Origin: Acidimicrobiaceae bacterium
GTDB lineage: Bacteria > Actinomycetota > Acidimicrobiia > Acidimicrobiales > RAAP-2
Length of the DNA: 45,371 nt
NCBI GenBank assembly: GCA_027315315.1
Contig: DAHUYG010000020.1
Location: 1-45,371 of the forward strand
Reading direction: 5' to 3'
Below are positions 15,911-23,019 of the stretch, piece by piece. The notes beneath the pieces are model-generated. The model did not search any database and was not told the origin of the DNA. It saw nothing but the letters and a program-made list of their open reading frames with translations. The translations under genes and the position numbers were made by a program. The stretch's first letter is position 1. Each line of letters begins with the position of its first letter.

Positions 15911-16705
15911 TCAGGGCGACTCGAGCTTGAACGCGCGGCGCGCCGCGTCGTGGGTCGACGCCGCGACGGCGTCTTGGTCGACGCCCTTCAGCTGCGCGAT
16001 GCACGCGCCGACGAGCGGGACGTAGCGCGGCTCGTTGCGCGACCCGCGGTGGGGCGCCGGCGCGAGGAACGGGCTGTCGGTCTCGATCAGCATCGAGTCG
16101 AGCGGGCACATGGTCGCCGCCTCGCGCACGTCGGCGGCGTTCTTGAAGGTGACGATGCCGCTGAACGAGACGTACATCCCCGCGTCGAGGCAGCGCCGCG
16201 CCTCGGCGGGGCCGCCCGTGAAGCAGTGCAGCACGGTGCGCTCCGGGACGCCCTCGGCGTGGAGGATGTCGAAGAGCTCGTCCCACGCGTCCCGCGCGTG
16301 GATCACGAGCGCGAGATCGTGGCGCTTGGCCAACGCGATCTGCGCAGCGAAGACGCTCCTCTGGGCCGCTCGGGGCGAGTGCTCGTAGAAGTAGTCCAGC
16401 CCGCACTCCCCCACCCCGACCGGCCGGTGCCCCGAGGCCATCGCCGCGTCGAGCAGCGCAGCGACCTCCTCGATCCCCCGGGACGCCTCGTGGGGGTGGA
16501 GCCCGACGGTGGCATAGACCGCCGGGCCGCCCGCCGGGGGGTCACCGGCGAGCGCCAGGGCCTGCTCCGAGGAGCCGGCCTCGGTCCCGATGCACACGAC
16601 CCCGGCGATGCCCTCCTCGGCCGCCCGGAGCAGCACCGAGGGGTCCGGCTCGTAGAACTCCTGGACGTGGCAATGCGAGTCGAACCACGCCGCCCGGTCG
16701 GCCAC
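15911..16705 (-). CDS. TatD-family metal-dependent deoxyribonuclease
   Basis: 264 residues from GTG 16703-16705, one base after the metG stop (TGA-G-GTG). The much longer upstream reading frame lies inside metG and is read-through. Metal-ligand motifs of the amidohydrolase-like barrel are FDSHCHVQEF, GVGECGLDYFYEH, LALVIHARDAWDELF, TVLHCFTGG and MLIETDSPFLAP. TatD enzymes are 3'-5' exonucleases on single-stranded DNA or RNA implicated in repair or quality control. It is cotranscribed with metG, as is common. Confidence 0.93.
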   Translation of the reverse strand: MADRAAWFDSHCHVQEFYEPDPSVLLRAAEEGIAGVVCIGTEAGSSEQALALAGDPPAGGPAVYATVGLHPHEASRGIEEVAALLDAAMASGHRPVGVGECGLDYFYEHSPRAAQRSVFAAQIALAKRHDLALVIHARDAWDELFDILHAEGVPERTVLHCFTGGPAEARRCLDAGMYVSFSGIVTFKNAADVREAATMCPLDSMLIETDSPFLAPAPHRGSRNEPRYVPLVGACIAQLKGVDQDAVAASTHDAARRAFKLESP

Positions 16706-16706
16706 C

Positions 16707-18245
16707 TCAGTCCCTCCGGCGCGGGAAGAGCGCGTCGCCCTTGGACACCGGGAGACCTCCGGGGTACCCGCCCCAGCGCGCATCCTGGGGCACGCGGCAC
16801 TCCTCGGGGCGGCCGCGCATCCCGATGCGGCGCCAGATCTCCGCGCACGTCGCGGGCATCGCCGGGCTGGCCAGGAGCGCGACGATGCGCAACGCCTCGA
16901 GCGCGCTGCCGAGCACCGCGTCGAGCGCCGGCCCGGGCTCCATCTTCCAGGGCTCGGTCGACTCGAGGAGCGAGTTCGCGCCGCCGATGAGGCGCCAGGT
17001 CGCCACGAGTGCGTCGTTGGGAGCGAAGCGCTCCCACGCGTCCCGGGCCTCATCCAGCACCTCGCCGGCGAGGGCGGCGAGGGGGCTGGCCGGGTCCGCT
17101 GCGGGCCCGGTCCCCCCGCACTTGGAGCCGACGACGGTCGCCACCCGGGCCACCAGGTTCCCGAGGTTGTTGGCCAGGTCCGCGTTGTAACGGGCCACGA
17201 TGCCCTCGTAGGAGAAGTCGCTGTCGCTCCCGAGCGGGGCCCGCAACAGGTGGTAGCGGACGGGGTCGACGCCGAAGTCGTCGGTCAACACGTGCGGTGC
17301 GACGTCGGTGATGGCGACGTCCTCGGCCGCCCGGGCCAGGCGCTGGAGCATCGTCTTGGAGAGCTTCTCGCCGCCGAAGAGGAGCCAGCCGTGCACGAAG
17401 AGGTTGGCCGGCGGGTCGATGCCCGCCGCCATGCACATCGCCGGCCACCAGACGCAGTGGAACCGCAGGATCTCCTTGCCGAGGAGATGGTGCACGCTCG
17501 GCCACCACTCGGCGAAGCGACGCTCGTCGGCCCCATAGCCGATGGCGGTGGCGTAGTTGATGAGCGCGTCGTACCAGACGTAGAAGACGTGCGCGTCGTC
17601 CCAGGGGACCGGCACCCCCCAGCGCATCGAGGTCCTCGTGATCGAGATCGGCTGCAGGCCGCCCTTGATGAACCCGAGCGCCTCGTTGCGCTTCGTGGCC
17701 GGTCGCACCGCCTCGGGATGCTCCTCGTACCACTCGAGCAGCCGGTCGCCGAACGCGTCGAGCTTGAAGAAGTAGTTCTCTTCCTCCATGAAGGAGACCG
17801 GCGTCGCGTGCACCGGGCAGTTGCCGCCGACCAGCTGCTCTTCGGTGTAGTAGTCCTCGCACCGCACGCAGTAGAGACCCTGGTAGAGGCCCTTCTCGAT
17901 GAAGCCGTTGTCATAGACGCGCTGGAGGAAGGCCTGGACGGAGCGGTAGTGGCGCGGCTCGCTCGTCCGGATGAAGTCGTCGTACGCGATGCCGAGGCCC
18001 TCCCATGCCGCCTTGTAGCGGGCAGAGGTGGTCTCGGTCCAGGCGGCGGGCTCCATGCCGTGCTCGGCGGCCGACTCGGCCACCTTGGCCCCGTGCTCGT
18101 CGGTCCCGGTCAAGAAGAAGACGTCGTCGCCCGACAGGCGGTGCCAGCGGGCGATCGCGTCGGCGTTGACGGTCGTGTACGCGTGCCCCACGTGGGGCGC
18201 GTCGTTCGCGTAATAGATCGGAGTCGTGATGAAGAAGCGACCCAT
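16707..18245 (-). CDS. metG: Methionyl-tRNA synthetase
   Basis: Charges tRNA-Met. The 512 residues form a class I catalytic core. The HIGH-equivalent is HVGH at residues 18-21 (in YYANDAPHVGHAYTT). The zinc knuckle is CVRCEDYYTEEQ with CPVH, and the KMSKS-equivalent is EKLSKTM in GWLLFGGEKLSKTM. The anticodon-binding helical domain follows (NADLANNLGNLVARV). There is no C-terminal EMAP/tRNA-binding extension, as in the compact actinobacterial enzymes. ATG 18243-18245 is 6 nt after TAACGT, so the metG-tatD transcript is probably leaderless. Confidence 0.97.
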   Translation of the reverse strand: MGRFFITTPIYYANDAPHVGHAYTTVNADAIARWHRLSGDDVFFLTGTDEHGAKVAESAAEHGMEPAAWTETTSARYKAAWEGLGIAYDDFIRTSEPRHYRSVQAFLQRVYDNGFIEKGLYQGLYCVRCEDYYTEEQLVGGNCPVHATPVSFMEEENYFFKLDAFGDRLLEWYEEHPEAVRPATKRNEALGFIKGGLQPISITRTSMRWGVPVPWDDAHVFYVWYDALINYATAIGYGADERRFAEWWPSVHHLLGKEILRFHCVWWPAMCMAAGIDPPANLFVHGWLLFGGEKLSKTMLQRLARAAEDVAITDVAPHVLTDDFGVDPVRYHLLRAPLGSDSDFSYEGIVARYNADLANNLGNLVARVATVVGSKCGGTGPAADPASPLAALAGEVLDEARDAWERFAPNDALVATWRLIGGANSLLESTEPWKMEPGPALDAVLGSALEALRIVALLASPAMPATCAEIWRRIGMRGRPEECRVPQDARWGGYPGGLPVSKGDALFPRRRD

Positions 18246-18251
18246 CGCTCC

Positions 18252-18257
18252 ACGTTA
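18252..18257 (-). promoter_or_regulatory. -10-like hexamer TAACGT before metG
   Basis: TAACGT ends 6 nt before the metG ATG. It is the likely promoter of the metG-tatD-rlpA-rsmA-ispE run. Confidence 0.5.
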
Positions 18258-18278
18258 TCGGTGACCCGAAGGGCCCCC

Positions 18279-19142
18279 TTAAGCTCGGGCGCTCCGCCCA
18301 GCGTCGCGTTGCGCGAGCGCCTCGGCATAGGCCCTCCGGCGGGGCACCCCGAGCGCAGCGGCCACCGAGTCGGCGGCCGTCCGGGGGCTGTCCCCGGCCT
18401 CGAGGCGGGCCCGGACCGCCCCCACCACCACGTCGTCGCCCGGCGCGCTCGGGACCGCACCGGCCAGGACCACCACCACCTCGCCCCGCACCTCGCGGGC
18501 GGAGAACTCCTCGGCCGCCGCGCCGAGGGTGCCCCGCCAGACCTCCTCGTGGAGCTTCGTCAGCTCGCGGCACACGGCGACCTCCCGGTCCCCGCAGGTC
18601 GCGTGCAGCTCGGCCAGCAGGGCGCCGACCCGCCCGGGCGCCTCGAGCAGCACGGCCGTGCGCCGCTCGACGGCGAGGCGCTCGAAGAGCCGGCGGCGCT
18701 CGGTGCCCCGCCGAGGGACGAACCCCTCGACGCAGAACCGCTCGGTGTCGAGGCCGCTGAGGCTGAGCGCCGCGAGCACCGCCGACGGCCCGGGCACCGC
18801 GGTGACAACCAGGCCCTCAGCGCCGGCCGCCGTCACGAGCCGCCGGCCCGGGTCAGAGACCGTGGGCGTGCCGGCATCGCTCACGACGGCCACGGTCTTG
18901 CCGGCCCGCACCCAGCCCAGCACCTCTTGGACCCGCGCCGCCTCGTTGTGCCCGTGCAGGGAGACGAGCCGGGCCGGGTTCGAGGGCAGTCCGCAGGCGG
19001 AGAGCAGGGCACGGGTGCGTCTCGTGTCCTCACAGCACACGACGTCGGCCGCCGCCAGCACGTCGCGCGCCCGGGGCGAGAGGTCGCCCAGGTTGCCGAT
19101 CGGGGTGGCCACGAGGACGAGCACCCCCGGGGGGCCACTCAT
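18279..19142 (-). CDS. rsmI: 16S rRNA (cytidine1402-2'-O)-methyltransferase
   Basis: 287 residues of the tetrapyrrole-methylase fold. Motifs: VLVATPIGNLGDLSPRA, VVCCEDTRRTRALLS, VSLHGHNEAARV, VAVVSDAGTPTVSDPGRRLV and VTAVPGPSAVLAALS. It 2'-O-methylates C1402 of 16S rRNA at the P site together with RsmH. The C-terminal ~45 residues (SPRTAADSVAAALGVPRRRAYAEAL) form the helical domain common in the family. The ATG (19140-19142) overlaps the stop of the DUF192 gene upstream, so they form one transcript. Confidence 0.95.
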   Translation of the reverse strand: MSGPPGVLVLVATPIGNLGDLSPRARDVLAAADVVCCEDTRRTRALLSACGLPSNPARLVSLHGHNEAARVQEVLGWVRAGKTVAVVSDAGTPTVSDPGRRLVTAAGAEGLVVTAVPGPSAVLAALSLSGLDTERFCVEGFVPRRGTERRRLFERLAVERRTAVLLEAPGRVGALLAELHATCGDREVAVCRELTKLHEEVWRGTLGAAAEEFSAREVRGEVVVVLAGAVPSAPGDDVVVGAVRARLEAGDSPRTAADSVAAALGVPRRRAYAEALAQRDAGRSARA

Positions 19143-19480
19143 GGCGTCGGACGGAACTCGACGCAGTCCCCCTCCCGCAGGCCCCAGCGGTCGAAGGACC
19201 CGGCGCGCGCCTCGAGCGCGTGCACGGCCCCGAGGCGGGGCATCGAGACCCGCCGGCGCGCCAGCCGCACGAGGGCGATGACCCGGTTGTCCCGGTTCAG
19301 GTACGCGACGTCCAGCGCGAAGGGCACCCCGAAGGAGTGGATCGAACGGGTGCGCGGGAGGAACATCGCGCCGTCGAAGTCGCGCCGGGCGACGAGGCCC
19401 CGCGTCCGGTCGTAGAAGGTGTCCGCCAGGTCGGCCGCCGCCAGCACCTGGCCGTCGCGAAGCAGCCAGCCCCTCTGCAC
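19139..19480 (-). CDS. DUF192 family protein
   Basis: 113 residues from GTG 19478-19480, the first start after the ychF stop (19495-19497). The longer frame lies inside ychF. DUF192 features are FYDRTRGLVARRDFDGAMFL, RTRSIHSFGVPFALDVAYL and VIALVRL, followed by HALEARAGSFDRWGLREGD. This small beta-rich family is widespread and often secreted; here no signal peptide is seen. Biochemical role unknown. It sits between ychF and rsmI, overlapping rsmI by 4 bases. Confidence 0.85.
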   Translation of the reverse strand: MQRGWLLRDGQVLAAADLADTFYDRTRGLVARRDFDGAMFLPRTRSIHSFGVPFALDVAYLNRDNRVIALVRLARRRVSMPRLGAVHALEARAGSFDRWGLREGDCVEFRPTP

Positions 19481-19494
19481 GTGTCGGGACCCGC

Positions 19495-20577
19495 CTACAC
19501 GTTGAACCGGATCTCGAGGACGTCGCCGTCTTGGACGGGATAGTCCTTTCCCTCGACCCGCAGCTTCCCCGCCGACTTGGCGGCGTTCCACCCCCCGAGG
19601 TCCAAGAGCTCGTCCCAGTGGATCACCTCGGCCCGGATGAAGCCGCGCTGGAGATCCGAGTGGATGACCCCTGCGCACTCCGGAGCGAGCGCGCCGGCCC
19701 GGAAGATCCATGCGCGCGATTCCTTGTCCCCGGTCGTGAAGAAGGTCCGGAGGCCGAGCAGGTCGAACGCCGCTCTCGCCACGCGGGGCACGACCCCCTG
19801 GCCGAGCCCGAGGCCCTCCATCAGCTCCCCCCGCTCGGCCGGCTCGAGCTGCGCCGCCTCCGCCTCGAGCTGGACGCAGACCCCGAGCGCCTCGCCGGCG
19901 CCCCCGAGATGGGCGGCCACCGGGGCGACGAGCGACTCGGCCTCCTCGAGCTGGCCCTCCCCCAGGTTCACGACCGCGAGGACGGGCTTGTCGGTGAGGA
20001 GGAAGGAGTTGTGCAGGCCGGCCCGGATCGAGGAGTCGAGCGCCGAGCGGAAGAGGGGCACCCCGGACTGGAGCACCTCCATCGCGGCGTCGATCGCGTC
20101 CGCCTCGGCGCCGAGCGCGGCGTCGCCCTTGAGGCGCGCCTGCTTGCGCCGCTTCTCGGACTGGGTCTCGAGGGAAGCCACATCCGCGAGCACGAGCTCG
20201 AGCTCGAGGGTCTCGAGGGACCCGAGGGGATCGTCGGCGCCGGCCACGGCGTCGTCCTTGAACGCCCGAAGGACGAGCACGAGGGCGTCGACCTCGCGGA
20301 TGCCGCCGAGGAACCGGTTGCCCATGCCCTCGCCCGTCGACGCCCCGGCGACCAGGCCCGCGATGTCCACGAACTCCACTCCGGCCCGGACGACCTTCGC
20401 CGAGTGGCTGAGCTCGGCCAGCGCGTCGAGCCGGTGGTCGGGAAGGGGCGCCACCCCGACGGAGGTCTCGGTGGTGGAGAACGGGTGCGAGGCGACTGCG
20501 GCATGGCCCCCCGTCAGGGCGTTGAAGAGGGAGGACTTCCCCGCATTGGCCAGCCCGACGAGCCCGAGTCGTTCCAT
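19495..20577 (-). CDS. ychF: Redox-regulated ATPase YchF/OLA1 family
   Basis: 360 residues. The P-loop is GLANAGKSSLFNALTGG at residues 8-24, switch regions read TTETSVGVAPLPD and EFVDIAGLVAGASTGEGMGN, and the G4 motif is the YchF-type VVNLGE rather than NKxD, explaining ATP over GTP preference in the family. A coiled-coil insertion (ASLETQSEKRRKQARLKG) and a C-terminal TGS domain ending KDYPVQDGDVLEIRFNV are present. It binds ribosomes and modulates stress responses in other bacteria. A TAGCGT hexamer lies 9 nt before the ATG. Confidence 0.96.
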   Translation of the reverse strand: MERLGLVGLANAGKSSLFNALTGGHAAVASHPFSTTETSVGVAPLPDHRLDALAELSHSAKVVRAGVEFVDIAGLVAGASTGEGMGNRFLGGIREVDALVLVLRAFKDDAVAGADDPLGSLETLELELVLADVASLETQSEKRRKQARLKGDAALGAEADAIDAAMEVLQSGVPLFRSALDSSIRAGLHNSFLLTDKPVLAVVNLGEGQLEEAESLVAPVAAHLGGAGEALGVCVQLEAEAAQLEPAERGELMEGLGLGQGVVPRVARAAFDLLGLRTFFTTGDKESRAWIFRAGALAPECAGVIHSDLQRGFIRAEVIHWDELLDLGGWNAAKSAGKLRVEGKDYPVQDGDVLEIRFNV

Positions 20578-20586
20578 TGGTGCCCG

Positions 20587-20592
20587 ACGCTA
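20587..20592 (-). promoter_or_regulatory. -10-like hexamer TAGCGT before ychF
   Basis: TAGCGT ends 9 nt before the ychF ATG. It is divergent from the bL37 promoter box 24 bases away. Confidence 0.5.
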
Positions 20593-20615
20593 CATGGCGC
20601 TCGCCGCAGGTCCGA

Positions 20616-20621
20616 TAGGCT
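20616..20621 (+). promoter_or_regulatory. -10-like hexamer TAGGCT before bL37
   Basis: TAGGCT lies 9 nt before the ATG at 20631, in the short divergent region shared with ychF. Confidence 0.5.
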
Positions 20622-20630
20622 CACTGGCCC

Positions 20631-20714
20631 ATGTCGAAGCGCACCGTCAAGCGCAAGCTGCGCAAGAAGAACAAGGCCAACCACGGCAAGCGGCCCAACG
20701 CGGGCCGGGGATGA
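20631..20714 (+). CDS. Large-subunit ribosomal protein bL37
   Basis: 27 residues: it begins MSKRTVKRKLRKKNKAN and continues HGKRPNAGRG. The basic stretch followed by KANHGKRPN matches the tiny actinobacterial large-subunit protein bL37 seen in mycobacterial ribosome structures. The product is far too short for standard gene calls. It has its own leaderless-type promoter box and diverges from ychF; its stop is 10 bases before the convergent GDPD gene end. Confidence 0.85.
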   Translation: MSKRTVKRKLRKKNKANHGKRPNAGRG

Positions 20715-20724
20715 GCGACGGGGG

Positions 20725-21585
20725 CTAGCGCCCCTGCCAGGAGCGATCCTTCTCCCGTAGCACCCCCATCAGCTCGGGCGGGAGGTCCGAGATGATCCCG
20801 TCGACCCCGAGGTCGACCAGGCGCTCCATCGCCTCGATGTCGTTCACCGTCCAGACGTGCACGGCGATGCCGTGCCGGTGGGCGGCCTCGACGAACTCCG
20901 AGTCGACGATCGTGATGTCCCCGTAGGACTCGGGCACCTGGAACGCCACGTAGTTGGCGGGCGGGGGCTCCTCCCCGTGGCGCACCGCATGGAAGAACGC
21001 GGCCGTCCCCGCGGTGCCGGCCGATGTGGGGACCTCGGGGGCAAGACGGGAGAACGCCTCGGTCGTGAGGTCGTTGAACGAGGTCACGATCACGTCGTCG
21101 CTTCTTCCATAGCGCGCCAGCAACTCGGCCACCGCCTGCTCATAGGGCGCGACGGCCGGGGCCGACTGCTTGATGTCGAGGTTCAAGATGGTCCCGGGGA
21201 AGGCCTCGAGCACCTCGTCGAGCGATGCGATCCGGAACTCGAGATCGGTCGCGGCCCGCCCGCGGTAGGGGTAGTCGGACTCGGGGCGCCCCGGCGTCAC
21301 GTCGGCGCCCGGGATGAACCAGTACGCCGAGTCGAGGGCCTTCACCTCCTCGAAGGTGAGCGAGGCGATGGCGCCGGTGCCGTTGGTCGTGCGGTCGACG
21401 GTCTCGTCGTGGCAGACGACGATCCGACCGTCCTTGGTCGCGTGCACGTCGAGCTCGATCGCATGGGCCCCGGCCGCGACGGCGCTGCGCATCGCGAACA
21501 GAGTGGAGGAGGGCCAGGACCACGCCCCGCCCTGGTGCGCGTACGCGAGCACGCGTCGTTCGAGCCACGGGTTCGCTTCGGGCAT
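20725..21585 (-). CDS. Glycerophosphodiester phosphodiesterase-like protein with altered active site
   Basis: 286 residues of the GDPD barrel. Glycerophosphodiesterases release glycerol-3-phosphate from deacylated phospholipids. Recognised parts are AHQGGAWSWPSSTLF (17-30), AIELDVHATKDGRIVVCHDE (Glu44, Asp46, His59) and VDRTTNGTG, ending with VHVWTVNDIEAMERLVDLG and DGIISDLP. The canonical HRG...PENT is here HQG...PSST: the conserved Arg and one metal-binding Glu are replaced, although E-x-D and the second His remain. It may be a subfamily with a different metal site or substrate. It is soluble, without signal peptide. A TACGAT box lies 6 nt before the ATG. Confidence 0.85.
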   Translation of the reverse strand: MPEANPWLERRVLAYAHQGGAWSWPSSTLFAMRSAVAAGAHAIELDVHATKDGRIVVCHDETVDRTTNGTGAIASLTFEEVKALDSAYWFIPGADVTPGRPESDYPYRGRAATDLEFRIASLDEVLEAFPGTILNLDIKQSAPAVAPYEQAVAELLARYGRSDDVIVTSFNDLTTEAFSRLAPEVPTSAGTAGTAAFFHAVRHGEEPPPANYVAFQVPESYGDITIVDSEFVEAAHRHGIAVHVWTVNDIEAMERLVDLGVDGIISDLPPELMGVLREKDRSWQGR

Positions 21586-21591
21586 CGGCGC

Positions 21592-21597
21592 ATCGTA
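21592..21597 (-). promoter_or_regulatory. -10-like hexamer TACGAT before the GDPD gene
   Basis: TACGAT ends 6 nt before the ATG at 21585. Confidence 0.45.
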
Positions 21598-21629
21598 CCG
21601 AGCCCGGCTCTCGTCGAGCGGCGGACGGG

Positions 21630-21635
21630 TAGCTT
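21630..21635 (+). promoter_or_regulatory. -10-like hexamer TAGCTT before the gene at 21645
   Basis: TAGCTT lies 9 nt before the GTG start, in the 59-base divergent gap with the GDPD gene. Confidence 0.45.
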
Positions 21636-21644
21636 TGGTCCCCC

Positions 21645-22253
21645 GTGATCGATCACCTGCTCATCGACGTCATCGACGCGATCCACCGGTCCTTCGACCA
21701 GGCCCTGCTCGAGCGCCAGGCCGTGGAGGAGCGCTTCCAGGTCGACGTCTTCTTGGGCGACATCTCCTTTGAGACCTCCTACAGCCTCCCGGGCGAGGAG
21801 CAGCCGCCCCGGGTGCGGGCGGACCTGTCGATCGACTGGCCGACCTGGAGCCAGACCGCCTACCGGAGCTGGTCCATCGGCGAGACGCCGAGCGAGCTGC
21901 CCGAGGTGATCGTCGAGGTCGCCCTGCGGATCCAGCGGCTCTCGGGGGACCCGAGCTTCGAGAAGGTCCTCACCGTGCTCGGGCCCGAGAGCCCGCACCT
22001 CGGCGCCGTGGCGTTGGTCCGGACCGCGGCGACCGTCGAGCAGGTCTTAGAGGAGGGCGAGGGGGGCCCGGTCCGCTGGGCCGTCGAGGCGACCTACGAG
22101 GGGTCGATCCGCTTCGAGGAGCGCCACCTGGAGGACCCCTCGAGCATCGCCCCGGTGATCGACGCGCTCACGAGGTGGGTCGCGTCGGTGCTCGTCCAGA
22201 TGGCCGACCTCCCGCTCTCGTTCCTCCCCCCCGACGAGAAGGACGCCGAGTAG
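21645..22253 (+). CDS. Conserved-looking hypothetical protein, 202 aa
   Basis: 202 residues from GTG 21645. The sequence is balanced and non-repetitive (DAIHRSFDQALLERQAVEER, FLGDISFETSYSLPGE, RADLSIDWPTWSQTAYRSW), with a beta-rich first half and an alpha-helical C-terminus (IDALTRWVASVLVQMADLPL). Third-position GC is high, as in its neighbours, so it is clearly coding. There is no signal peptide or membrane helix. I do not recognise the family. It ends 3 bases before the convergent DUF3817 gene. Confidence 0.75.
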   Translation: MIDHLLIDVIDAIHRSFDQALLERQAVEERFQVDVFLGDISFETSYSLPGEEQPPRVRADLSIDWPTWSQTAYRSWSIGETPSELPEVIVEVALRIQRLSGDPSFEKVLTVLGPESPHLGAVALVRTAATVEQVLEEGEGGPVRWAVEATYEGSIRFEERHLEDPSSIAPVIDALTRWVASVLVQMADLPLSFLPPDEKDAE

Positions 22254-22256
22254 CGC

Positions 22257-22586
22257 CTAGCGGTCCACCGTCGGATCGGGCTCCGCTCGGGCCTCGGCTG
22301 CCAGGCGGTGCACCACCTGGCGCTCGACGAGGAACGCCACCACCGGGACGAAGCCGGCGCAGACCATCGCGCCCATCTGGAGCAGCCCGAAGCGGGCCCG
22401 GCGGGCGAGGTCGGCCGCCGCCAACAGGTAGACGATGTAGAGCGCGCCGTGGATCGGCCCGACCACCCGCACCACGCCGGGCGAGTTGGCCGCGTACTGC
22501 AGCGGCACCCCGACGCACACGAGGATGATCAGCCCGACGCCGACGACGTAGGCCATGATCCGGTAGCGGAGGATGGCGCCGCTCAC
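22257..22586 (-). CDS. DUF3817 integral membrane protein
   Basis: 109 residues with three hydrophobic helices (about 8-30, 40-60, 70-88). RYRIMAYVVGVGLIILVCVG, the VVGPIHGALYIVYLLAAADL segment and the central helix after it fit the DUF3817 group of small actinobacterial membrane proteins, whose role is unknown. It lies 10 bases downstream of another membrane protein gene (22597-22977), likely in one transcript. Confidence 0.8.
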   Translation of the reverse strand: MSGAILRYRIMAYVVGVGLIILVCVGVPLQYAANSPGVVRVVGPIHGALYIVYLLAAADLARRARFGLLQMGAMVCAGFVPVVAFLVERQVVHRLAAEARAEPDPTVDR

Positions 22587-22596
22587 CTCGCGCCCC

Positions 22597-22977
22597 TCAC
22601 CGGCCCCGCCAGGTCTTGGCGCGGCCCTCGGCGACCAGGTGGGCCAGGTGGTCGTTGTAGGCAGCGAGCTCCTCGTCCTCCTCCTCGAGGTGACGGACCG
22701 GTGCCCGGGGTGCCACGCCCGCCGCGACCCGGGCCGCCTGCAGGCGGCGCTGGGCCCGGGCGCCGACGGAGTCGGGATCGGTGTGCAGTAGCGACCACCA
22801 CATCCACACCCCGACGATGGCGAAGACCGGCCACTCGACCGAGTAGAGGTAGCTCAGCCCGTTGCCGTCGAGGGCCCGGGTGACCTGCCACCACCCGGCG
22901 AAGAGGCATCCGGGCACCCAGAGGACGACCGCGACGTGCAGGGTGATCGCACGCCGAGAGAGCCACCGATCGCGCAC
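22597..22977 (-). CDS. Small membrane protein of unknown function (WQV...MWW family, copy 2)
   Basis: 126 residues from GTG 22975-22977. It shares motif order with 5768-6124: FAGWWQVTRALDGNGLSYLY, SVEWPVFAIVGVWMWW, then a charged linker and EEDEELAAYNDHLAHLVAEG with a final KTW. It has two hydrophobic segments. Start supported by TAGGAT 6 nt upstream. It is cotranscribed with DUF3817. Two copies within 17 kb imply an ancestral duplication and perhaps a hetero-oligomer (inference). No catalytic motif seen. Confidence 0.75.
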   Translation of the reverse strand: MRDRWLSRRAITLHVAVVLWVPGCLFAGWWQVTRALDGNGLSYLYSVEWPVFAIVGVWMWWSLLHTDPDSVGARAQRRLQAARVAAGVAPRAPVRHLEEEDEELAAYNDHLAHLVAEGRAKTWRGR

Positions 22978-22983
22978 GGCTCG

Positions 22984-22989
22984 ATCCTA
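22984..22989 (-). promoter_or_regulatory. -10-like hexamer TAGGAT before copy 2 of the WQV/MWW family
   Basis: TAGGAT ends 6 nt before the GTG at 22977. Confidence 0.5.
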
Positions 22990-23019
22990 ACGACGCTCCG
23001 AGCGGCCCCTCCTTCGCCA

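Noticed and set aside
17250..19415. 721-codon open frame on the plus strand across metG and rsmI
   Set aside because: Shadow of two well-identified minus-strand genes; low-complexity, no motifs.
19531..20760. Long plus-strand frames opposite ychF
   Set aside because: Antisense of ychF, which has clear GTPase-like and TGS motifs.
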